Origin: an uncultured bacterium | GTDB taxonomy: Bacteria > Verrucomicrobiota > Kiritimatiellia > RFP12 > UBA1067 | Assembly (NCBI GenBank): GCA_902775595.1 | Contig: CACYNF010000006.1 | Location: forward strand, 1-50,278 | Length of the DNA stretch: 50,278 nt | Direction: 5' to 3' | Part shown: piece after piece, positions 41,109 through 49,544 of the stretch | Layout: each line of letters opens with the position of its first letter | Position numbering within the stretch: position 1 is the stretch's first letter | Program-made: the position numbers and the translations under genes | The notes under the pieces: model-generated | The model's database searches: none | What the model was told of the DNA's origin: nothing | What the model saw: only the letters and a program-made list of their open reading frames with translations

Positions 41109-42550
41109 TTCATTTGCGGGAAGAGAACGACGTCGCGGATCGAGTCGGTCCCCGTGAGGAACATGACGAGCCGGTCTACGCCGAAGCCGAGGCCGCCCGT
41201 CGGGGGCATGCCGCACTCGAGCGCGCTGATGAAGTCCTCGTCGATCTTCTCCGTGTCCTCGCCCGCCTGGTTCTCGAGCGCCTTGCGCTGCTCCAAGGGG
41301 TCGTTCTGCTCGGTGTATCCAGGGCAGAGCTCGCGACCGGCGACGACGAACTCGAAGACGTCGACGAGCGACGGGTCGTCCTTGCACGCCTTGGCGAGCG
41401 GAACAAACTCGTGCGGGATGCGCGTCACGAAGGTCGGCTGCATTAGCTTCTTCTCGATGAGCTTGTCGTAGACCTCGTGCGTAAGCTCGAGTTCGCGAGT
41501 GATTCCGTCGAGCTCGAGGTTTGTGTCAGTCTCGCGGCCCTTCGCCTTGGCCTTCTCGAGCTGCGCCGCGAAGTCGAGCTCGAACCAGTCGTCGCCCATG
41601 AGCTCCTTGACGAGATCCTTGTAGGCGACGCGGCGGTAGGGCGGATTGAAGTCGATGATCTCCTTCTTCTCGCCGTACTCGACCTTGCGCGTCCCGATGA
41701 CCTTGTCGCAGAGGTGCGGAAGGAGCCCTTCCATGATCGCCTCCATCGACGTGCGGTCGCCATACGCCTCGTAGATCTCGCAGACAGTGAACTCGGGGTT
41801 GTGAGTGCGGTCGATGCCCTCGTTGCGGAAGTCCTTGCCGAGCTCGAACACCTTGTTCATGCCGCCGACGAGGAGTCGCTTCAGGTAGAGCTCCGGCGCG
41901 ATGCGCATCACGCAGTCCTTGTCGAGCGCGTTGAAGTGGGAGAAGAACGGCTTTGCCGCAGCGCCGCCCGCCTGGTCCTGGAGAATCGGAGTCTCGACCT
42001 CGACGAAGCCCTTGTCCCAGAGGTACTTCCTTATCTCCATGATGAGCCGCGAGCGCGTGAAGAAGCGTGCGCGGCTCTCGTCGTTCGTCATGAGGTCGAC
42101 GTAGCGGCGGCGGTAGCACTCCTCCTGGTCGGCGAGCCCGTGGAACTTCTCCGGCGGCTGCTCAAGCGCCTTGGCGAGCATCGTCCACTCCTTGACGACG
42201 ACGGACTTCTCGCCCTTCTGCGTCGTGAAGAAGACACCCTCGGCGCCGATGATGTCGCCGAGGTTGAGCTGCTTGAACGCGGCGAAAGCCGTCTCGGAAA
42301 GCTCGTCGCGCTTGAAGATGAGCTGGAAGCGGTCGGTGCCGTCGTTCATGGTGCAGAAGTTCATCTTGCCCATGCGGCGGATCATGAGAAGGCGGCCTGC
42401 GACGCGCACCGGCTTCCCCTCCTCGAAGGTTTCGCGCGCGACCTTGAGGTCAACGTGGTCGTACTTGCAGCCGTAGGGCTCGTAGCCCATTTCCTTCAGC
42501 GTCTGCATCGAGGCGAGACGCTGCTCGCGGTACTCGTTTGTATCTGCCAT
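41096..42550 (-). CDS. lysS: Lysyl-tRNA synthetase, class II
   Basis: A 484-residue class II LysRS that charges tRNA-Lys. The N-terminal OB-fold covers about 40-130 (VRVAGRLLMIRRMGKMNFCTM). Motif 2 is FRNEGIDRTHNPEFT and motif 3 is GGLGFGVDRLVMFLT. YRRRYVDLM and GGAAAKPFFSHFNALD are family signatures. The start MADTNEYREQRL is preceded by GAGG and lies 8 nt after the argD stop; an ATG four codons upstream overlaps argD. It ends inside a 26-bp palindrome. Confidence 0.97.
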   Translation of the reverse strand: MADTNEYREQRLASMQTLKEMGYEPYGCKYDHVDLKVARETFEEGKPVRVAGRLLMIRRMGKMNFCTMNDGTDRFQLIFKRDELSETAFAAFKQLNLGDIIGAEGVFFTTQKGEKSVVVKEWTMLAKALEQPPEKFHGLADQEECYRRRYVDLMTNDESRARFFTRSRLIMEIRKYLWDKGFVEVETPILQDQAGGAAAKPFFSHFNALDKDCVMRIAPELYLKRLLVGGMNKVFELGKDFRNEGIDRTHNPEFTVCEIYEAYGDRTSMEAIMEGLLPHLCDKVIGTRKVEYGEKKEIIDFNPPYRRVAYKDLVKELMGDDWFELDFAAQLEKAKAKGRETDTNLELDGITRELELTHEVYDKLIEKKLMQPTFVTRIPHEFVPLAKACKDDPSLVDVFEFVVAGRELCPGYTEQNDPLEQRKALENQAGEDTEKIDEDFISALECGMPPTGGLGFGVDRLVMFLTGTDSIRDVVLFPQMKTTA

Positions 42551-42558
42551 GTCTCGCC

Positions 42559-43758
42559 TCACTCGCCGAACGTGCAGTCGAGCGCGTCGGAAATCATGTC
42601 GACCGCCTCCTCGAGATCGGACTCCTTGAGGACGAGCGGCGGAAGGAACCTGACGACATGTGGCCCGGCGGTGAGGGCGAGTATGCCCTGCGCCTGAAGC
42701 GCCTCGACGACCTCCTTCGCATCCGCATCGACGACGAGGCCGAGCATAAGCCCCTTGCCGCGCACTTCGAGAACCTTGTCGTACTTGTCGACGAAGCTCT
42801 GGAGAGCCTCGCGCAGAAGATTGCCGATCTCAGTCGCCTTGGCGAGAAGCCCCTCGCTCTCGATCACCTCGATCACGGCGAGCGCTGCCGCTGCCGCGAC
42901 AGGATTGCCGCCGAAGGTCGACGCGTGGCTCGGCGCGACAAGCACGTCCGCAAGCTTTGCGTTCGAGACGAGCGCACCCATCGGCAGCCCCCCGCCGAGC
43001 GCCTTGGCGCACGTGAAGAGATCGGGCTTGACGTCGCAGCCCTGCCACGCGAACCATGTCCCCGTGCGGCCCATGCCGGACTGCACCTCGTCGACGATCA
43101 TGAGAAGGTTCTTTTCGTCGCAGAGGGCGCGAACGCCCTTCAGGAACTCCTCGGTCGCGGGAGTGACGCCGCCCTCGCCCTGCACAACCTCGAGCATCAC
43201 GGCAACCGTCTTGTCGTTAATCGCGGACTTAACGGACTCGATGTCGTTGTAGTCGGCGTAGGCGAAACCGACGGGGAGCGGGTCGAAGCCCTCCTGGCAC
43301 CAAGCCTGCGCGGTCGCGGCGACGGTCGCGAGCGTGCGGCCGTGGAAGCCCTGCCTGAACGTGACGACCTCGTAGCGGCCGCCGTTGGCGGAACCCCACT
43401 TGCGGGCGAGCTTGATCGCGGCCTCGTTCGCCTCGGCGCCCGAGTTGCAGAAGAACACCTTGCCGCCGAGGCCGGAGAGCTCGACGAGCTTCGCGGCGAG
43501 GCGCGCAGCGGGCTCGTTGGCGAAGAGGTTAGAGCAGTGGGTCATCGCGGCGGCCTGTTCCTGGATCGCCTTGACGACCTTCGGGTGCGAATACCCGACC
43601 GCCTGCACGCCAATGCCGCTCGTGAAGTCGTAGAACGGACGGTTGTCTACGTCCCTGACCGTGACGCCCTTGCCGCTCGCGAGGACGACAGACGGCGAAT
43701 ATGTCGGCATCAGAGACGCCTTGTAGATGTCGAGGATTTCCTGTGTCTTGTTGCTCAT
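42559..43758 (-). CDS. argD: Acetylornithine aminotransferase
   Basis: A 399-residue class III PLP aminotransferase of arginine biosynthesis, forming N-acetylornithine from N-acetylglutamate semialdehyde. It shows FFCNSGAEANEAAIKLARKWG, FHGRTLATVAATAQ, EVVQGEGGVTPA, VDEVQSGMGRTGTWFAWQ, and the PLP lysine in TCAKALGGGLPMGAL. The related succinylornithine and ornithine aminotransferases share these motifs; coupling to argB (ATGA overlap) settles the role. Confidence 0.95.
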   Translation of the reverse strand: MSNKTQEILDIYKASLMPTYSPSVVLASGKGVTVRDVDNRPFYDFTSGIGVQAVGYSHPKVVKAIQEQAAAMTHCSNLFANEPAARLAAKLVELSGLGGKVFFCNSGAEANEAAIKLARKWGSANGGRYEVVTFRQGFHGRTLATVAATAQAWCQEGFDPLPVGFAYADYNDIESVKSAINDKTVAVMLEVVQGEGGVTPATEEFLKGVRALCDEKNLLMIVDEVQSGMGRTGTWFAWQGCDVKPDLFTCAKALGGGLPMGALVSNAKLADVLVAPSHASTFGGNPVAAAAALAVIEVIESEGLLAKATEIGNLLREALQSFVDKYDKVLEVRGKGLMLGLVVDADAKEVVEALQAQGILALTAGPHVVRFLPPLVLKESDLEEAVDMISDALDCTFGE

Positions 43759-44615
43759 TCCGTTATCTCCGTTCCCACGCCTTCACGCGTGAATATTTCC
43801 AAAAGCAGCGAATGCGCCATGCGCCCGTCGACGAGGTGCACTTTCTTCACCCCCGACTTTATCGCGTCCGCGCAGCTCTCGACCTTCGGGAGCATCCCGC
43901 CCGAGATCACGCCTTCATCCTTGAGGGTCGAGAGGTCGCCGAGATGCAGCGTCGAGAACAGCGTGCGCGGGTCTGCCGGATCCTTGAGGATGCCGGGGAC
44001 ATCCGAGACGAGCGCGAACTTCCGCACCTTGAGCGCCTTCGCAAGCGCGGCGGCGGCGAAGTCGGCGTTGATGTTGTAGAGATGGCTGTCTTCGACTCCG
44101 GTGCCAAGCGGAGTCACCACCGGGATTATCCCGGCGTCGAGCATTTCGCAGACGGCGCGCGTATCGACCGAAACCACTTCGCCCACATAGCCGCGGTCGG
44201 GAGCCACTATCTTGCGCGCGGCAAAGACCCAGTTGCCGTGGATCGGGCGGGCGTTCGCGCCGCGCTTCTGCAAACGACTCACGAGGTCGGGGTTCACGAC
44301 GTTGTTTAGCGTGCGGCGGACGACCTCCATCGTCTCCTCGTCGGTGACTCTCAGGCCTTCCACGAACTTCGGCTCGTGGCCCGACTCCTTGATCGCCTTT
44401 GAAATCGCCTTCCCGCCACCATGGACTATCACGACCTTCATGCCGACGGCGCGCATAAAAGCGATATCGTCCATGAGCGAATCGAGATTGGCCTCGATTT
44501 CCATCACGGAGCCGCCGAGCTTCACAAGCACGACCGACCCGCGGAAATCGCGTATATACGGCAAGGCCTCGGTCAAAACCGCCGCCTTCGCCATCGCTGT
44601 GTCCATTGTGTTCAT
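43755..44615 (-). CDS. argB: N-acetylglutamate kinase
   Basis: A 286-residue amino acid kinase that phosphorylates N-acetylglutamate in arginine biosynthesis. VLVKLGGSVME, VIVHGGGKAISKAIKESG, VEGLRVTDEETMEVV, LYNINADFAAAALAKAL and LVSDVPGIL are family landmarks. The N-terminal helix before strand 1 is of the kind found in arginine-inhibited hexameric enzymes, suggesting feedback control, but this is inference. Start at 44615 is 16 nt after the 3' end of tRNA-Arg; ATGs at 44606 and 44594 are alternatives. Stop overlaps the argD start. Confidence 0.95.
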   Translation of the reverse strand: MNTMDTAMAKAAVLTEALPYIRDFRGSVVLVKLGGSVMEIEANLDSLMDDIAFMRAVGMKVVIVHGGGKAISKAIKESGHEPKFVEGLRVTDEETMEVVRRTLNNVVNPDLVSRLQKRGANARPIHGNWVFAARKIVAPDRGYVGEVVSVDTRAVCEMLDAGIIPVVTPLGTGVEDSHLYNINADFAAAALAKALKVRKFALVSDVPGILKDPADPRTLFSTLHLGDLSTLKDEGVISGGMLPKVESCADAIKSGVKKVHLVDGRMAHSLLLEIFTREGVGTEITE

Positions 44616-44631
44616 CTATACGTCACTTCAC

Positions 44632-44708
44632 TGGTGCGACTGACTGGGATCGAACCAGCAACCTTCGGCTTCGGAGGCCAACGCTCTATCCAATTGAGCT
44701 ACAGTCGC
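44632..44708 (-). tRNA. tRNA-Arg (anticodon CCG), CCA encoded
   Basis: A complete cloverleaf on the minus strand: acceptor GCGACTG / CAGTCGC, D-arm GCTC / GAGC, anticodon stem TTGGC / GCCGA with loop CTCCGAA giving anticodon CCG (reads CGG), T-arm GCTGG-TTCGATC-CCAGT, discriminator A, and an encoded 3' CCA. It lies directly upstream of argB with no terminator between them, so processing from a shared transcript is likely. Confidence 0.95.
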
Positions 44709-44719
44709 ATTGGCCGCAT

Positions 44720-44725
44720 ATTATA
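44720..44725 (-). promoter_or_regulatory. -10 of the tRNA-Arg-argB unit
   Basis: TATAAT within TGATATAAT (extended -10) on the minus strand. The predicted start is near 44713, 5 nt before the tRNA. It is the only promoter-like sequence seen ahead of argB. Confidence 0.5.
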
Positions 44726-44836
44726 TCAAATATCGCCGAAACGCGTTGCCGATTTTTTGCGGCGGCCACGAGAGTGTTGCGGGGGCGGCTGACATGCCTT
44801 CCGCTCCCCGTCCCACCATAAGCGCCGCCTGTGCGC

Positions 44837-47800
44837 TCACCGGCTTGTCGGCACGACTTTCGCAAACCTCGCGCGGAAGCGGCTCCACGACGCAAGCATG
44901 CGTTCCGCCTTGGCCGAGGAAGTGAGCTCGACTTGCCTGTGCAGGAGCGCAAGGAGCTGCGCCTCGTCCTCCGAACCCTCCGCGACGGGAAAGAGATCGA
45001 CGGAATCGAGGTTGCAGTTGAGATCGAGGTCTCCGCTTTCGTCGTAGACGTACGCGACGCCGCCGGTCATGCCGGCCGCGAAGTTGACGCCAACAGACCC
45101 GAGCACGACAGCCACGCCTCCGGTCATGTACTCGCAGCCATGGTCTCCGACCCCCTCCGCGACGAGCGTTGCGCCGGAATTCCTGATGCCGAAGCGCTCG
45201 CCGGCCTGGCCGTTGACGAATATCCCGCCCGACGTCGCGCCGTAGGCGACCACATTGCCCGCGATGACGTTGTCTTCTGGCGTAAACGCCGCGCCCTCAT
45301 GGGGCCTTATGGTGATGACGCCGCCGGAGAGGGACTTGCCGATGTAGTCGTTCGCCGCGCCGACAAGATTGAACATGACGCCCTTCGCGAGAAACGCGCC
45401 GAACGACTGGCCCGCGACGCCGGTGAAGTTGATGGATAGGTCGAACGCAGTTCGACCATCAGGACTGGCAGTTCTACCGCCGAGGCCTCTCCCTCTCTTC
45501 TCGACCAACCAGCCCGAGAGTGCCGCGCCGACGGAACGGTCGCAGTTTGAGATCGTGCGCTCGAGGCGCGACTCGCCCTTTTCGACCGCCGGTATCAGCT
45601 CGCGGAAGTCGTAGTTAGTCTTTAACGCAGAGTCGCAGAGTCGCAGAGAATGGTCATCCCCTTCCATCTCTGCGCACTCAGCGTCTTTGCGCCTCACCCC
45701 TGCTAGGGCATCCGCTTCGCGGACAGCCTTCGGCTGGGGGATACGCGTTGAAAATTCTGCCAGCACCTCCCCGAAGTCGAGCTTCGAGCCGTCCTTCGCC
45801 TTCAGAAGATCGGCGCGTCCGCGCACCTCGGCGAGCGACTTAAGCCCGAGCGCGGCGAGATGCTCGCGCACCTCCTCGGCGAGGAAGCGGAAGTAGGACT
45901 GCAGATGTTCTGGCTTTCCTGCGAATTTGCAGCGAAGCTCCTCCTTCTGCGTCGCGATTCCGACGGGGCAGCAGTTGAGGTTGCAGTTGCGGCACTGCAC
46001 GCAGCCGAGCGCGACGAGCATCGACGTGCCGAACGCGAACTCGTCCGCCCCGAGCATCGCGGCGACCACGATGTCGCGTCCGGTGCGGAGCTGCCCGTCG
46101 ACCTGGAGCTTCACACGGTCGCGCAGGTTGTTCTTGACGAGCGTCTGGTGCGCTTCCGCAAGACCGACTTCCCAGGGGAGCCCGGCGTGCTTCATCGAGG
46201 TGAGGGGCGCGGCTCCCGTTCCGCCGTCGAATCCCGAGATGACGACAACGTCCGCATGCGCCTTCGCGACGCCCGCGGCGATCGTCCCCACGCCAGCCTC
46301 GGAAACGAGCTTGACCGAGACGCGTGCGGCGGGGTTCGCGCACTTGAGGTCGTAGATGAGCTGCGCGAGGTCCTCGATCGAGTAGATGTCGTGGTGCGGC
46401 GGAGGCGAGATGAGCGTCGTTCCCGGCTTTGCGTGCCTCAGGCGCGCGACGAACTCGTTCACCTTGTGCGCCGGGAGCTGTCCGCCCTCGCCCGGCTTCG
46501 CGCCCTGAGCAAGCTTGATCTGCAGGTCCTTCGCGCTGCGCAGGTACTCGATCGTCACGCCGAAGCGTCCGGACGCCACCTGCTTGATGGCACTGTTCTT
46601 CTCGGTGCCGAAGCGCTCGGGGTTTTCGCCGCCCTCGCCGGAGTTGGACATAGTGCCGAGTCCGTTCAGCGCAAGCGCGATAGTCTCGTGCGCCTCGGGC
46701 GAGAGCGAGCCGAGCGACATCGCCCCGCCAACGAAGTGCTTCACTATGGAGTCGACGGACTCGATGTTGTTTTTGACAGGATTTACAAGATTATCAGGAT
46801 TGTTTACGCTTTCCAATTCTGTAAATCCTGTTAATCCTGTCGAACTCTTAAATTCCAGTTGAGACCTCAATGTCACATGGCTGTTCTTGTCGATGTCGTC
46901 GGTATAGCGGTGGAAGCGCGCGTAGTCGCCGTGACGCACCGACTCGCGGAAGTCAACAAGCCGCGTCGGAGACCAGAGATGCTCCTCGCCGTCTTTGCGT
47001 GCACGGTACTCGCCGCCGGGCGGCAGTGTTTTTTCAACGCAGAGACGCAGAGGCGCAGAGGACGATTCGCCGCCACAGACCTCTCTGCGGCTCTGCGACT
47101 CTGCGTTAAATATTTTCTCCAGGTCTTCAAGTTCCAAACCGCCGACAGGCGATGTGACGCCGGCGAAATACTCGGCGACGATCTTCGGACCGAGGCCGAC
47201 GGCCTCGAAGATGCGCGCGGAGCGGTAGGAGCGGAGCGTCGAGATGCCCATCTTCGACATGATCTTCATCAGCCCCTTGCAGACCGCCGACACGTAGTTC
47301 GCCGTGGCCCGGTATGGGGCGACCTCCGTTCGCCCCGCAATTTCCGCCACCGTCGCGAGCGCGAGATACGGATTCACCGCCGTCGCGCCAAAGCCGAGCA
47401 GGACGGCGAAGTGGTGCACTTCGCGCACCTCGCCAGATTCGACGACTATGCCGACAGACGGACGAGCCCCCGCCTCGACGAGCGCCTTGTTCACCGCCGC
47501 GACAGCCAAGAGCGAAGGAATCGTTTTGACAGGATTTACAAGATTAACAGGATTATCTTCATTTTCTAATCTTGTCAATCCTGTTAATCCTGTCAAAGAA
47601 ACATTTCTCTTGTCCGAAAGGATTATGATTTTCGCTCCGTCCTTCACCGCTGCGATCGCATCGGCGGCGAGTTTGTCGAGCGCTGCCTTCAGACCGCCGT
47701 CGAAGAACATTGAAAGCGTCTTCGCGGGGAAATCGGGAATGTTCCTCAGGCGCGCAAGTTCGTCGTCCGTCAGGACAGGACGCGTCATCTTCACGAGGCG

Positions 47801-49528
47801 AGCGTGTTCCGGCGTCTCGGAGAGAATGTTTCCCTCGTTGCCGATGTAGGTCATGATCGACATCACGAGCTCCTCTCGGATCGGATCGATCGGCGGATTC
47901 GTCACCTGCGCGAAGAGCTGGTGGAAGTAGTCGAAGAGAATGCGCGGCCGGTGTGCGAGCGCTGCAAGCGCCGCGTCGTTGCCCATCGCGCCAACCGGCT
48001 CGTGGCCGGTCTCCGCCATCGGACGGAGGATGAGCTCGATGTCCTCGAGCGTCCAGCCAAAGCGCTCTTGTTCGGACGCAATCCGGCCATCTGGACTGGA
48101 CGGCACGATTTCGGCGAAAAGACCGGTGACGGGAATGTGGTTCTCCTTCACCCAGCGGCGATAAGGTCGACGCCGTGCGTAGTAGGTCTTGAGCTCGGTG
48201 TCCTCCATGAGGCGGTGTTTCCCGAGGTCGAGCCAGAGCAGAGAGCCGGGACGAAGCCGTCCGTGGCGCACGACCGATTCCGCAGGGATGTCGAGAACTC
48301 CCGTCTCCGACGCAAGGACGAAAAGTCCGTCTTTCGTTAGCGTCCAGCGCGCGGGCCTCAGTCCGTTTCTGTCGAGCGCCGCGCCGAGTCCGAGTCCGTC
48401 GGTGAACGCGACGGCGGCAGGTCCGTCCCACGGCTCCATCAGCGCGGAGTGGTACTCGTAGAACGCGCGCACGTCGTGTCCCATGTGGTATTTCCTGCCC
48501 CACGCCTGCGGAACAAGCATCATCATCGCATGCGGCGCATCGCGTCCTGCGGCGACCAGCAGCTCGAAGATGTTGTCAAGCGAAGCCGAGTCGGACTGCC
48601 CCTTGTCGATGAGCGGCAGAATCTTCCCAAGGTCCACCTGGTAGGGGGCGGATTCCGACCTCGCCGCTTCCGGCCACTTCAGCGACGGCTCGCGCGCCGC
48701 GAGCGCATTCAGATTGCCCTTGATCGCGTTGATCTCGCCGTTGTGCGCGATGGCGCGGAACGGATGAGCGAGCTCCCATGACGGGAACGTGTTCGTCGAG
48801 TAGCGCTGGTGCACGATTGCAAACGGCGAGACGAAGTCCGGGTCGGAGAGGTCGGGATAGAACTTCTCGATCTGCGTCGCGAGGAGGAGCCCCTTGTAGA
48901 CGATCGTCCGCGACGAGCAGGAACAGACGTAGGTGCTCTTCGTCGCCTTCTCGATCTGCCGGCGGATGACGTAGAGATTTCTTTCGAAATTTCCCTCACG
49001 CAAAGCTCGCGAAGTCCGCGAAGTCTCTTCCGGCGAATCCTTTGCGCACTTTGCGGACTTGGCGTGAGATATAAACACCTGCCTTATCCGCGGCATTACG
49101 CTGCGCGCGTCGTGTCCGATGGCGTCGGGGTTTGTCGGCACGTCGCGCCAGGCAAGGACTTCGCACCCCTCGCCCTTCACCGCCGCCTCGATCTTCTCCT
49201 CTTCGCCCTCGCCGCCGAAGATCATCGCTACGCCGAAAAGGAAATTCTCTCCGCGATCTCCGTCTCTCTGCGCCTCTGCGTGAGAGAGCGTCCCGATCAC
49301 CTTTCTGAAGAACGCGTGCGGAATCTTCATGAGAAGCCCCGCGCCGTCGCCAGTCTCGGGATCGTTCCCCGTCGCGCCGCGGTGCATGAGTCGCTTCAGA
49401 ATCGTCATGCCCTTCTCGACGATGTCATGGCTCGCCTCGCCGGAGAGGTTGGCCACCATCCCGACGCCGCACGCGTCGTGCTCGTATTCTCGCCTGTAAA
49501 GGCCCTGCTGTACGTATTTGCCGTTCAT
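44837..49528 (-). CDS. gltB: Glutamate synthase large subunit, interrupted by in-frame mini-repeats
   Basis: A 1563-residue GOGAT large subunit that makes two glutamates from glutamine and 2-oxoglutarate. The N-terminal glutaminase has its nucleophile in HDACGVG (Cys20, after a short propeptide), with RYSTNTFPSWELAHPFRAIAHNGEIN later. The FMN barrel follows (GAMSLGSLSPEAH, GGQLPAHKVN, GFDGGTGAAP), then the 3Fe-4S cysteines CVQCRNCNLNCCPVGIATQ, then the C-terminal beta-helix (GGVITIRP, GATSGGIFVNGQAGERFGIRNSGA). Segments at about 81-94, 154-178, 644-668, 808-831, 896-919 and 1278-1302 do not belong to the family and are encoded by palindromic repeats. Start follows GAGG. No gltD is in view. 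Confidence 0.95.
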   Translation of the reverse strand: MNGKYVQQGLYRREYEHDACGVGMVANLSGEASHDIVEKGMTILKRLMHRGATGNDPETGDGAGLLMKIPHAFFRKVIGTLSHAEAQRDGDRGENFLFGVAMIFGGEGEEEKIEAAVKGEGCEVLAWRDVPTNPDAIGHDARSVMPRIRQVFISHAKSAKCAKDSPEETSRTSRALREGNFERNLYVIRRQIEKATKSTYVCSCSSRTIVYKGLLLATQIEKFYPDLSDPDFVSPFAIVHQRYSTNTFPSWELAHPFRAIAHNGEINAIKGNLNALAAREPSLKWPEAARSESAPYQVDLGKILPLIDKGQSDSASLDNIFELLVAAGRDAPHAMMMLVPQAWGRKYHMGHDVRAFYEYHSALMEPWDGPAAVAFTDGLGLGAALDRNGLRPARWTLTKDGLFVLASETGVLDIPAESVVRHGRLRPGSLLWLDLGKHRLMEDTELKTYYARRRPYRRWVKENHIPVTGLFAEIVPSSPDGRIASEQERFGWTLEDIELILRPMAETGHEPVGAMGNDAALAALAHRPRILFDYFHQLFAQVTNPPIDPIREELVMSIMTYIGNEGNILSETPEHARLVKMTRPVLTDDELARLRNIPDFPAKTLSMFFDGGLKAALDKLAADAIAAVKDGAKIIILSDKRNVSLTGLTGLTRLENEDNPVNLVNPVKTIPSLLAVAAVNKALVEAGARPSVGIVVESGEVREVHHFAVLLGFGATAVNPYLALATVAEIAGRTEVAPYRATANYVSAVCKGLMKIMSKMGISTLRSYRSARIFEAVGLGPKIVAEYFAGVTSPVGGLELEDLEKIFNAESQSRREVCGGESSSAPLRLCVEKTLPPGGEYRARKDGEEHLWSPTRLVDFRESVRHGDYARFHRYTDDIDKNSHVTLRSQLEFKSSTGLTGFTELESVNNPDNLVNPVKNNIESVDSIVKHFVGGAMSLGSLSPEAHETIALALNGLGTMSNSGEGGENPERFGTEKNSAIKQVASGRFGVTIEYLRSAKDLQIKLAQGAKPGEGGQLPAHKVNEFVARLRHAKPGTTLISPPPHHDIYSIEDLAQLIYDLKCANPAARVSVKLVSEAGVGTIAAGVAKAHADVVVISGFDGGTGAAPLTSMKHAGLPWEVGLAEAHQTLVKNNLRDRVKLQVDGQLRTGRDIVVAAMLGADEFAFGTSMLVALGCVQCRNCNLNCCPVGIATQKEELRCKFAGKPEHLQSYFRFLAEEVREHLAALGLKSLAEVRGRADLLKAKDGSKLDFGEVLAEFSTRIPQPKAVREADALAGVRRKDAECAEMEGDDHSLRLCDSALKTNYDFRELIPAVEKGESRLERTISNCDRSVGAALSGWLVEKRGRGLGGRTASPDGRTAFDLSINFTGVAGQSFGAFLAKGVMFNLVGAANDYIGKSLSGGVITIRPHEGAAFTPEDNVIAGNVVAYGATSGGIFVNGQAGERFGIRNSGATLVAEGVGDHGCEYMTGGVAVVLGSVGVNFAAGMTGGVAYVYDESGDLDLNCNLDSVDLFPVAEGSEDEAQLLALLHRQVELTSSAKAERMLASWSRFRARFAKVVPTSR
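45439..45476. repeat. Possible fourth-type mini-repeat in gltB, copy 1
   Basis: Contains the palindrome GGTCGAAC-gca-GTTCGACC and the motif CCATCAGGACTGG. Encodes RTASPDGRTAF in gltB. The same motif with 19 of 24 bases alike occurs at 48078-48101. Less certain than the other elements. Confidence 0.4.
45624..45696. repeat. In-frame palindromic element, CGCAGAG family, in gltB
   Basis: Left arm AACGCAGAGTCGCAGAG, right arm ending in CTCTGCG and related units; about 73 bp. Read in gltB as RRKDAEC...LRLCDSALK (about 1278-1302). The frame and orientation match the element at 47036. Confidence 0.75.
46772..46842. repeat. In-frame palindromic element, GACAGGATT family, in gltB
   Basis: Left arm TTTGACAGGATTTACAAG, right arm CTGTTAATCCTGTCGAA; about 71 bp. 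Encodes TGLTGFTELE...NLVNPVK (about 896-919). The AT-rich composition contrasts with the GC-rich gene. Confidence 0.85.
47036..47107. repeat. In-frame palindromic element, CGCAGAG family, in gltB
   Basis: 72 bp. Left arm AACGCAGAGACGCAGAGG, right arm GGCTCTGCGACTCTGCGTT. Encodes NAESQSRREV...LRLCVEK (about 808-831), placed between GLELEDLEKIF and the GGEYRARKDGEEHLWSP block. Confidence 0.85.
47525..47597. repeat. In-frame palindromic element, GACAGGATT family, in gltB
   Basis: 73 bp. Left arm TTTGACAGGATTTACAAG, right arm CTGTTAATCCTGTCAAA. Encodes SLTGLTGLTRLE...NLVNPVK (about 644-668), between ILSDKRN and the conserved IPSLLAVAAVN. Same frame as the 46772 copy. Confidence 0.85.
48078..48101. 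repeat. Possible fourth-type mini-repeat in gltB, copy 2
   Basis: CCATCTGGACTGG and flanks match copy 1 near 45447-45470 and encode SPDGRIA against SPDGRTA. May be chance similarity. Confidence 0.35.
48995..49068. repeat. In-frame palindromic element, CGCAAAG family, in gltB
   Basis: 74 bp. Outer arms CTCACGC / GCGTGAG, inner units GCAAAGCTCGCGAAG and CCTTTGCGCACTTTGCG. Encodes SHAKSAKCAKDSP...SRALREG (about 154-178), in the variable loop between RQVFI and FERNLYVIR. Confidence 0.8.
49247..49288. repeat. Partial in-frame element, CGCAGAG family, in gltB
   Basis: About 42 bp with CTCTGCGCCTCTGCGTGAGAG; looks like half an element. Encodes LSHAEAQRDGDRGE (81-94), directly after the conserved HAFFRKV. 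Confidence 0.65.
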
Positions 49529-49544
49529 CTTCTTTTCCTCGAGA

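Noticed and set aside
45624..49068. gltB repeats as insertion sequences
   Set aside because: Each is about 72 bp, encodes no transposase and lacks target duplications that I can see.
44837..49528. gltB as a frameshifted pseudogene
   Set aside because: The frame is open for 1563 codons, all GOGAT catalytic motifs are present, and the foreign segments preserve frame.
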